NCBI GenBank assembly: GCA_947258735.1
Contig: CAMYJJ010000021.1
Coordinates: 1-20,558 of the forward strand
Length of the DNA stretch: 20,558 nt
DNA from: Thermodesulfovibrionia bacterium
Lineage (GTDB): Bacteria > Nitrospirota > Thermodesulfovibrionia > UBA6902
Direction of reading: 5' to 3'
Shown: positions 14,632 to 20,558 of the stretch, piece after piece
Numbering within the stretch: position 1 is the first letter of the stretch
Layout: the number at the start of each line of letters is the position of its first letter
Made by a program: the position numbers and the translations under genes
The notes under the pieces: generated by a model
The model's database searches: none
What the model was told of the DNA's origin: nothing
Seen by the model: the letters and a program-made list of their open reading frames with translations, nothing else

Positions 14632-16791
14632 ATGAAGGACAAAACATTAAAACGTATCTTTGCTGTCTCTCTTGTGGCAGCAATAATGCTGCCTCTTATC
14701 AGCATTCTGTTTATTTACCCCGCCTTTACAAAGCAGCTGCTTATTAATACAGAAGACGAAGCAATACGCACGGGCGCGCACTTTGCCCGCATGTATTTTG
14801 ATGAATCTTCAGTAGTAACAAAGGAATCAATAAGCAATGAAATAATCAATAATGCTCATCATCTGATGCGTGATTACGAATTAATGAAAATTAAAGTATT
14901 TGCTCCTTCTGGAGAGATTGTATACTCAACTGAACAAAAGGAGATTGGAAACATAAACAAAAAGCCCTACTATCATGAAATAGTTGCAAACGGCAAACCA
15001 TTTACAAAACTGGTAAAAAAAGAAACTGAGTCACTGGAGGGACAGAACGTCTCTGCTGATGTGGTTGAGACCTATGTACCTATTGTAAAAAATGGGACAT
15101 TTGCAGGAGCCCTGGAGCTTTACTATAACGTTACTCAGCGTGTTAAAAGTTTAAACAAGCTTATATTTTATGCATCCCTGGCACCTCTCATATTTATGTT
15201 TGCCTTCCTTGCATCAGTAGTCTTTATCATTATCAGGTCTGCTAAAGATCAAGGCGCATCATTCTTCAGCAGAAATGCATTTAGATACCGATCTCCTCAT
15301 CTGTCGTTGCTGATTATCACTCTCCTGGTCATCGTTTTCGAGTCGGTTGCCATGGTATTAATACAGGCGATTCCATCTCTGTCTGATGTAGAAAGAACTG
15401 TACTGGATGTATTCATTCTTATTATGTTCCTGACCCCGACGATTTTTATCTTCCTTGTCCAGCCGCTGATGAGGTACAATGCTGAACTCAGCCGTGCAGA
15501 ACAGGACCTGAAGGAGAGCCAGCTTTCCCTTGTTAATGACCATAAGGAACTACAAAAGATATTCAGTAATGTTGAAAACGCAAAACTGGAATGGGAGAAG
15601 ACGGTAGACTGCGTTTCAGACATTATTATACGTACTGACAGGGACGGAAAAATAACCCGGTTCAACAAGGCCCTTCAGGAGGTCACAGGGAAGAAGTACG
15701 ATGAAATAATCGGATATCACTGGGAAGATTTTATCACTGATTACGAACTGGAAGTTACAACATTATTCGATACCAGCACTGAACTCTTTCATGAACCTAC
15801 AGGGAAGTGGTTTATGCTGAACTCATATCCGTTTTATGATAAGGATGAGCAATATCTGGGAAATGTCATAACCATCAATGATAATACCGAAACGAAAACG
15901 CTTGAAGAAGCGATTGTACAGGACAATGCCCGACTGGAGAAAACACAGCAGGAGCTTAAAGATGCCTATGACGAGCTGAAGAGCGCCCAGTCCCAGATGC
16001 TTCAGAAAGAGAAGATGGCATCCATAGGCCAGCTTGCAGCAGGGGTTGCACATGAAATAAACAATCCCATGGGCTTTATCTCCAGCAATATAAGTTCTCT
16101 GGGCAGGTATACGAAGAAGATAGCAGAGTTTATTCATGTGCAGGATGAGGCGATTGCCTCTGCTGATTTGCCCGAACTATCAACAGAGCTTAATGAAAAA
16201 CGTAAGAAGCTCAAGCTTGATTTTGTACTTGAAGATATCGACCAGTTGATAGAGGAGTCTCTCGATGGGGCAGACAGGGTGAAGAAGATCGTACAGAACC
16301 TGAAGAGCTTTTCCCGCATAGATGAGGCAGATCACCAGGCTGCCGATATAAATGAGTGTCTGGAAAGCACACTGAATATCGTCTGGAACGAGATAAAGTA
16401 CAAGGCAACCGTGTCCAAGGACTATGGAGAACTGCCCATGACTAACTGTTATCCCCAGCAGCTCAACCAGGTCTTTATGAATCTTCTGGTTAACGCGGCT
16501 CATGCCATTGAGAAGGAAGGTGAAATTACCATTAAGACCTGGAATGGTGATGATTATGTACATATTTCCATATCAGATACGGGCGAGGGCATACCCGGGG
16601 ACAAGATGAACAAGATATTTGAACCTTTTTATACGACAAAACCGGTAGGAAAAGGAACGGGTCTCGGTCTCAGCATCACCTATGACATTATAAAGAAGCA
16701 TAAGGGTGAAATGTCTGTTGACAGTGAAGTAGGGCAGGGGACGACTTTTACGATAAAGATACCTGTAGCAGGAAAAGATACCCATGGATGA
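14632..16791 (+). CDS. Cache-like/PAS sensor histidine kinase
   Basis: Membrane sensor kinase of about 719 aa. Membrane helix 1 spans about residues 8-29. A 145-residue periplasmic sensor region resembling a single Cache/PAS-like fold follows (30-176, with FAPSGEIVYST). Membrane helices then lie at about 177-202, 224-246 and 260-280. A cytosolic PAS domain (about 315-430), a coiled coil and the catalytic core complete it. The phosphoacceptor is H474 in GVAHEINNPMG. N-box N621, G1 DTGEGIP (D649) and G2 GTGLGLS (from 675) are intact. ATG at 14632 is preferred over the GTG six codons upstream because AAAGG (14618-14622) is at a usable distance. Its last 8 nt overlap the next gene, a receiver protein, so they are co-translated. 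The ligand is unknown. Confidence 0.92.
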   Translation: MKDKTLKRIFAVSLVAAIMLPLISILFIYPAFTKQLLINTEDEAIRTGAHFARMYFDESSVVTKESISNEIINNAHHLMRDYELMKIKVFAPSGEIVYSTEQKEIGNINKKPYYHEIVANGKPFTKLVKKETESLEGQNVSADVVETYVPIVKNGTFAGALELYYNVTQRVKSLNKLIFYASLAPLIFMFAFLASVVFIIIRSAKDQGASFFSRNAFRYRSPHLSLLIITLLVIVFESVAMVLIQAIPSLSDVERTVLDVFILIMFLTPTIFIFLVQPLMRYNAELSRAEQDLKESQLSLVNDHKELQKIFSNVENAKLEWEKTVDCVSDIIIRTDRDGKITRFNKALQEVTGKKYDEIIGYHWEDFITDYELEVTTLFDTSTELFHEPTGKWFMLNSYPFYDKDEQYLGNVITINDNTETKTLEEAIVQDNARLEKTQQELKDAYDELKSAQSQMLQKEKMASIGQLAAGVAHEINNPMGFISSNISSLGRYTKKIAEFIHVQDEAIASADLPELSTELNEKRKKLKLDFVLEDIDQLIEESLDGADRVKKIVQNLKSFSRIDEADHQAADINECLESTLNIVWNEIKYKATVSKDYGELPMTNCYPQQLNQVFMNLLVNAAHAIEKEGEITIKTWNGDDYVHISISDTGEGIPGDKMNKIFEPFYTTKPVGKGTGLGLSITYDIIKKHKGEMSVDSEVGQGTTFTIKIPVAGKDTHG

Positions 16792-17608
16792 TCAAATAAA
16801 CATTCTTTGTGTGGACGACGAAAAGAACGTTCTCAGGTCAATCGAGAGACTTTTCCTTGACAGTGATTATGAAATCATGACTGCTTCATCAGGGGATGAA
16901 GGACTGGACATTCTCAACAATAACAGGACCATACAGCTTGTGATCTCAGATTACAGAATGCCCAAAATGAATGGGGTCGATTTTCTGAGGGAAGTGTATG
17001 ACAAATGGCCTGAAACCATAAGGATAGTGCTTTCCGGATATGCTGACACTGCATCAATTGTTGAAGCAGTAAACGATGGGCATATATATAAATTTATTCC
17101 TAAACCATGGAATGATGATGAACTGAAAGTAACCATAGCCAAGGCACTTGATCACTATAATGTTAAGCAGAAAAATGTTCAGCTGACAAAAGCACTTGAA
17201 GAGAGTAACGAAGAACTCAAGGATATAAACAGTAATCTCGAAAATCTGGTTGAAGAACGAACATCAGAATTGATGCTCCAGAATAAAATTCTATCTGCTT
17301 CACAGAATATACTTGACTCGCTTCCGATTGCTGTGATGGGGATAGAACCTGAAGGGTCAATAGTTCAATGTAATAAAAAGGGGCTGGAGTATTTCAGTAT
17401 TGAACAGGGCAATGTGCTCGGACTGCACCGAGCGGATGCACTTCCGGATGATATAAACAGCTTTATTGACAAAGTAATAGAGACAGGCGAACATGCCGAT
17501 GATTTAGGAGATAATGGAACAAACATGCATGCCAAAGGAATATATATGAATTTCTCAACCGGACAGCAGGGCGCCATACTCGTGTTTGATAAAGGAGAAG
17601 AGGAGTAA
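16784..17608 (+). CDS. response regulator, REC domain plus PAS-like domain
   Basis: A 274-aa protein. The receiver domain spans residues 5-125, with acidic pocket DD (11-12), phosphoacceptor D56 in VISDYRMP, S84 in LSGYAD and K107 in IPKPWND. A coiled coil (about 130-165, ending NLENLVEERTSELM) and a PAS-like domain (about 168-274, starting NILDSLPIAVMG) follow. It has no DNA-binding, GGDEF or HD domain, so its output is probably through protein contacts. The start overlaps the kinase stop by 8 nt. The stop shares one base with the start of the HD-GYP gene (TAATG). The KPWND receiver class is that of RpfG-type regulators, and all three receivers in this cluster share it, pointing to duplication. 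Confidence 0.9.
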   Translation: MDDQINILCVDDEKNVLRSIERLFLDSDYEIMTASSGDEGLDILNNNRTIQLVISDYRMPKMNGVDFLREVYDKWPETIRIVLSGYADTASIVEAVNDGHIYKFIPKPWNDDELKVTIAKALDHYNVKQKNVQLTKALEESNEELKDINSNLENLVEERTSELMLQNKILSASQNILDSLPIAVMGIEPEGSIVQCNKKGLEYFSIEQGNVLGLHRADALPDDINSFIDKVIETGEHADDLGDNGTNMHAKGIYMNFSTGQQGAILVFDKGEEE

Positions 17609-18936
17609 TGGAAGCGGTCAGAGATGTGAATACAGAAACACCCATGGGTATCCTTTTTGTCGATGACGAAAAAAATGTGCTCCAGTCCCTGAGAAGGCTG
17701 TTTATGGACCATGATTACGAGATTACCCTTGCAAACTCAGGAGAAGAGGCACTTGAGGTCCTGAAAAATAATCCTGAGATAGGTCTTATTGTCTCAGATC
17801 AGAGAATGCCCGGTCTGTCAGGAGTGGATTTTCTTGAAAAGGCCAAAGAAATGCTGCCCGATGCGGTCAGGATTCTTTTAACGGGCTATGCAGACATTAA
17901 TGCTGTGGCAGATGCGATCAACAGGGGTGGCGCTTACAGATATATAACCAAACCATGGAATGACGATGATCTCGTGCAGGTAATTACTGACGCTGCTAAC
18001 AGGTTCACCCTTGTTAAGGAAAACAGGAGGCTGCAGGCTGTCATAGAAAAGAAGAATGATGAGCTTGAGAGATGGAATGCCCAGCTTGAGTATTATGTTC
18101 AGGAGCAGACCCTTGAGATCCAGAATAAGAACTCTGAGCTGGAAAAAATGAACGTTGATCTGAAGCATGATTTCATGGACACCATCGCATCTTTTTCGAG
18201 TCTCATTGAACTTCGCGATAAAATAATGTGTAATCATTCCAAGTATGTAGCAGCACTGTCAGTGAAAATAGCAGAAGCAATGGGACTGAAAAGAGATGAA
18301 ATCGAGGACATTAAAATAGCTGCACTGTTACATGATATTGGTATGATCGGCATGTCTGATGCATCACTGACCAAAGGGTATCAGGCAATGAACAGGGAAC
18401 GTAAAAAAGAGTATTTGCAGCACCCGGTTCTGGGGCAGGCTGCCATTGACTCAGTTGAAGGGATGAGGCCGGCCGGTAAACTCATACGGCACCATCATGA
18501 AAATTTCGATGGATCAGGATTTCCGGACAGTTTAAGGCAGGAACAGATCCCATCAGGTGCAAGAATCATTGCCATTGCTGATTATATTGAAATTATGATG
18601 AATGCATCCGACTCTAAAAAAGCGATAGAAGATTTGATCAGTGAGGTAACATCGGAATCCGGCAAGCGTTTCGATCCAGAAATTATTCCCTATATTAAAA
18701 AACCCATGCAGGAGCTGTACAACAGAAGGGGCATTAAACATGACCTGATTGAAAAGGAACTCCTTGTTGATGATATTGAAATCGGCATGACACTTTCCAG
18801 AAACGTAGAAGGCGGTACAGGACTGGTCCTTCTGTCCAAGGACACAGTACTGGATGCAAAAAGTATCTCCTCTCTGAAGCGGTATTATGCGCTGGATCCT
18901 TCAAAAACAGGCGTCTTCGTCTGGATGGAGAGGTAG
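17608..18936 (+). CDS. response regulator with HD-GYP c-di-GMP phosphodiesterase domain
   Basis: RpfG-like, 442 aa. The receiver domain spans about residues 13-135, with phosphoacceptor D64 in IVSDQRMP and TKPWND at 114-119. A coiled coil (about 140-190) follows, then the HD-GYP domain (about 195-345). Metal-binding residues are present: H210, H242/D243 in LLHDIGMIG, H272 and HHHENFDGSGFP at 295-306 (GFP replaces the usual GYP), and D325. It should hydrolyse c-di-GMP when phosphorylated. The C-terminal 65 residues (DDIEIGMTLSRNV onward) match the small extra domain seen in many HD-GYP regulators. A GGAGAAGAGGAG tract precedes the ATG. It is translationally coupled to the receiver-PAS gene and is the probable main output of the kinase. 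A GTP cyclase of the opposite activity lies at 1411-2568. Confidence 0.92.
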   Translation: MEAVRDVNTETPMGILFVDDEKNVLQSLRRLFMDHDYEITLANSGEEALEVLKNNPEIGLIVSDQRMPGLSGVDFLEKAKEMLPDAVRILLTGYADINAVADAINRGGAYRYITKPWNDDDLVQVITDAANRFTLVKENRRLQAVIEKKNDELERWNAQLEYYVQEQTLEIQNKNSELEKMNVDLKHDFMDTIASFSSLIELRDKIMCNHSKYVAALSVKIAEAMGLKRDEIEDIKIAALLHDIGMIGMSDASLTKGYQAMNRERKKEYLQHPVLGQAAIDSVEGMRPAGKLIRHHHENFDGSGFPDSLRQEQIPSGARIIAIADYIEIMMNASDSKKAIEDLISEVTSESGKRFDPEIIPYIKKPMQELYNRRGIKHDLIEKELLVDDIEIGMTLSRNVEGGTGLVLLSKDTVLDAKSISSLKRYYALDPSKTGVFVWMER

Positions 18937-18971
18937 CCATTGGTCGGGTTTGATGAAAAGGAACAACAGTA

Positions 18972-19544
18972 ATGAAAGATTCCATACTGCTGGTTGACGA
19001 TGAGCAGAGTGTCATTTCAGCACTCAAAAGGGTCTTGCTGGAAGAGTCCTTTGAAATTTTTACGGCAAACAGCGGGACAGAGGGTCTTGATATCATGAAG
19101 AACAACAGGATCAAACTGATAGTGTCTGACGAAAGAATGCCGGGCATGTCCGGAACTGAATTTCTGACGACCGTTAAAAACCTGTTCCCGAGTACAATAA
19201 GAATCATGCTGACAGGACATGCCAATATCCAGGCAGCCATGAGTGCGGTTAACAGCGGTGAGATATACAGGTTTTTTGCGAAACCATGGAATGATATCGA
19301 AATAAAGCTCTCGATTAAGTCTGCAATAGACAAATTTAATCTTGAGGAGGAAAACCGGAGACTGCTGAAGACCATAAAACGCCAGGCCGGTGAGCTGAAA
19401 GAGCTGGAGCTGAAACACCCCGGCATTACCAGTCTTGAAAAGGATGAAGGCGGAACGGTCATATTGGATGAACTCCCTGATTCTGATAGAGAATTTTCAG
19501 ATATTGTAAATGATATAATCTCAAAATCGAATATTAGCGAGTAA
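18972..19544 (+). CDS. stand-alone response regulator with RpfG-type receiver
   Basis: A 190-aa protein with a receiver domain (about residues 3-125): DD at 9-10, phosphoacceptor D53 in IVSDERMP, T in MLTGHAN, and the lysine in AKPWND. A coiled coil follows (about 125-155, EEENRRLLKTIKRQAGELKE), then an acidic tail to 190 with no recognisable output domain. It is closely related to the two receivers upstream. Function could be phosphate sink, competitor or adaptor for the HD-GYP protein. It starts 35 bp after the preceding stop and is likely in the same operon. A long open frame on the opposite strand is its shadow. Confidence 0.9.
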   Translation: MKDSILLVDDEQSVISALKRVLLEESFEIFTANSGTEGLDIMKNNRIKLIVSDERMPGMSGTEFLTTVKNLFPSTIRIMLTGHANIQAAMSAVNSGEIYRFFAKPWNDIEIKLSIKSAIDKFNLEEENRRLLKTIKRQAGELKELELKHPGITSLEKDEGGTVILDELPDSDREFSDIVNDIISKSNISE

Positions 19545-19594
19545 CATGTATAAGGCCTCTGGTTGTCAAGGGACATAGTTAATCATTAACATCC

Positions 19595-19614
19595 ATTCCC
19601 GCGAACGCGGGAAT
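19595..19614. repeat. ATTCCCGCG palindromic repeat
   Basis: ATTCCCGCG AA CGCGGGAAT is a 20-bp perfect palindrome with 9-bp arms, embedded in CC...CCAG flanks. It is of the same form as the dispersed ATTCCC-N8-GGGAAT repeats (dRS3-like) of many bacterial genomes, which can be targets for mobile-element insertion. Only one copy is present here. It lies between the receiver gene and the tRNA locus and might also act as a weak hairpin terminator. Confidence 0.6.
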
Positions 19615-19723
19615 CCAGTCGTTGACAAAGCGATATAAAGATCGATGATCTGATATCATCCTGATCTTCTCTTTTAAGATCTGAGAATCAGTATTCATGC
19701 CATAGCCTCAGTCTGTCCTGTAA

Positions 19724-19753
19724 TTGACTTTAATATTTTTTTTAAGTTATTAT
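19724..19753 (+). promoter_or_regulatory. putative promoter of the tRNA/5S locus
   Basis: TTGACT (19724-19729) and TATTAT (19748-19753) are spaced by 18 bp and lie just upstream of the first tRNA-Ile-derived unit at 19767. The surrounding T-rich tract (19731-19743) would bend the DNA. If used, transcription would begin near 19760 and traverse both 104-bp units before the real tRNA-Ile. No other good promoter was seen before the tRNA genes. Confidence 0.45.
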
Positions 19754-19766
19754 TTTCATTGCATTT

Positions 19767-19870
19767 GGGCCTATAGCTCAGTTGGTTAGAGCGGTCGTTG
19801 CGACAGGCCGGTAGTTCAGGAGTTTCAAAGTCTAATGGCCTGGTTTTAAATGTTGCGCATGTTGTCCTTA
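19767..19870 (+). repeat. 104-bp tRNA-Ile-derived tandem unit 1
   Basis: The first 27 nt are identical to the intact tRNA-Ile at 19975. An 11-nt hairpin, GTCG-TTG-CGAC, replaces the 17-nt anticodon arm. AGGCCGGTAGTTCA (the tRNA variable loop and 5' side of the T stem, with one change) follows. The last 52 nt do not match the tRNA, apart from GGCC, which could pair poorly with the acceptor. There is no anticodon loop and no CCA, so it cannot be a normal tRNA. It differs from unit 2 only at 19808 (C against T). Confidence 0.8.
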
Positions 19871-19974
19871 GGGCCTATAGCTCAGTTGGTTAGAGCGGTC
19901 GTTGCGACAGGTCGGTAGTTCAGGAGTTTCAAAGTCTAATGGCCTGGTTTTAAATGTTGCGCATGTTGTCCTTA
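19871..19974 (+). repeat. 104-bp tRNA-Ile-derived tandem unit 2
   Basis: This is a second copy of the unit at 19767, identical at 103 of 104 positions and joined without a gap to both its neighbours. Here the variable-loop and T-stem portion AGGTCGGTAGTTCA is identical to that of the functional tRNA-Ile that follows. The unit ends in TGTTGTCCTTA directly before the first G of tRNA-Ile, so the same sequence precedes unit 2 and the real tRNA, while unit 1 has a different upstream sequence. Confidence 0.8.
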
Positions 19975-20051
<77 letters not shown>

Positions 20052-20056
20052 TGTAA

Positions 20057-20075
20057 ATTTTGCTACAGGCAAAAT
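20057..20075. other. short spacer hairpin between tRNA genes
   Basis: ATTTTGC (20057-20063) and GCAAAAT (20069-20075) form a 7-bp stem with loop TACAG six nt after tRNA-Ile. It may mark RNase processing of the co-transcript. It has no following T-run, so it is not a terminator. Confidence 0.4.
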
Positions 20076-20181
20076 GGGAGTATGGAGCTAAGAGGTATGA
20101 GTTCAGCTTAATAATATTGTATAATAGCTGCTAACTTGTAACTCTAAACTCTAGAGTCGAAAATTTATATAATAATTTATC

Positions 20182-20257
20182 GGGGGTGTAGCTCAGCTGG
20201 GAGAGCGCCTGCTTTGCAAGCAGGAGGTCATCGGTTCGATCCCGTTCACCTCCACCA
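20182..20257 (+). tRNA. tRNA-Ala (anticodon TGC)
   Basis: A complete 76-nt tRNA with encoded CCA. The acceptor GGGGGTG pairs with CACCTCC (one G-U). The D arm is GCTC/GAGC, and the anticodon stem CCTGC/GCAGG has loop TTTGCAA with TGC at 20215-20217. The T stem ATCGG/CCGTT has one T-T mismatch around the conserved TTCGATC loop. Its sequence resembles the tRNA-Ala of 16S-23S spacers, which usually follows tRNA-Ile, as here. The T-stem mismatch is a small oddity. Confidence 0.96.
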
Positions 20258-20276
20258 TTTTTTTATTAAGATAATA

Positions 20277-20369
20277 GTTATTCGTTACTTGTTATTAGGT
20301 AACCAGTGATCATTTAATTGGCGTAATTATATTGTGACCACCAATAACAATTAACGAGTAACAAATAAC
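20277..20369. repeat. imperfect long inverted repeat before 5S
   Basis: GTTATTCGTTACTTGTTATT (20277-20296) is matched by the reverse complement of 20343-20369, which has one change and a 6-7 nt insertion. The arms flank a 46-nt spacer. A hairpin ATCTGC-TAC-GCAGAT follows at 20373-20387. This occupies the space where 23S would normally lie and may serve as a processing stem or be a relic of a small element. Confidence 0.4.
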
Positions 20370-20444
20370 GTAATCTGCTACGCAGATAAGCAGTTGATTT
20401 TTCCTGAAGCTTGATGTTATTATTTTAAGCCTTTGAATTAAGCT

Positions 20445-20558
<114 letters not shown>

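Noticed and set aside
18734..19576. 280-codon open frame on the minus strand
   Set aside because: It is antisense to the receiver gene at 18972 and the end of the HD-GYP gene, both of which have clear domains. Its composition is serine-rich low-complexity, typical of a shadow frame.

Overview
The window looks like chromosomal DNA of an anaerobic or microaerophilic Gram-negative bacterium, roughly 45% GC by eye. The best guess is Nitrospirota (Thermodesulfovibrio-like) or a Desulfobacterota relative. This is inferred from gene content: PerR with rubrerythrins, rubredoxin and an RCKP-type mini-rubredoxin, archaeal-type split glutamate synthase, PAS-GGDEF and HD-GYP signalling, and a lipoprotein cytochrome c. 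The placement is not proven from sequence alone.

Layout. 1-1373: 5'-truncated hflX (+). 1411-2568: membrane PAS-GGDEF diguanylate cyclase (-). 2569-5519: a peroxide/oxygen-defence cluster (+) of perR, RCKP rubredoxin-like protein, an unknown 146-aa protein with two Cys pairs, a zinc-ribbon protein, a desulforedoxin-like protein, a rubrerythrin-type diiron protein, a short rubredoxin and a full rubrerythrin. Four of these genes are under 60 codons. Two related palindromes punctuate the cluster, one a 24-bp perfect inverted repeat. 5562-8520: leftward genes for a membrane-anchored unknown protein, a c-type cytochrome lipoprotein and phosphomannomutase/phosphoglucomutase. 8891-14083: three-gene archaeal-type glutamate synthase (+), whose third gene fuses the GXGXG domain to a GltD-like flavoprotein and a C-terminal ferredoxin. 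14632-19544: sensor histidine kinase followed by three receiver-domain proteins, one an HD-GYP phosphodiesterase. 19767-20558: tRNA-Ile, tRNA-Ala and 5S rRNA.

How the genes fit together. PerR probably senses peroxide and controls the rubrerythrin/rubredoxin cluster, in which small iron proteins could pass electrons to diiron peroxidases. The glutamate synthase set assimilates nitrogen with electrons delivered through Fe-S clusters. The GGDEF and HD-GYP proteins make and degrade c-di-GMP, and the HD-GYP protein is physically linked to a Cache-PAS histidine kinase.

The most unusual stretch is 19767-20051. Two nearly identical 104-bp units, each carrying the 5' part of tRNA-Ile, a shrunken anticodon-arm hairpin and the 5' side of the T arm, lie in perfect tandem directly in front of the intact tRNA-Ile(GAT). 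This tRNA-Ile/tRNA-Ala pair has no 16S upstream within the window, and 5S begins only 187 nt after tRNA-Ala, so 23S is missing. Either the rRNA genes are dispersed here or the region is rearranged or misassembled. No CRISPR array, transposase gene or phage gene was seen.
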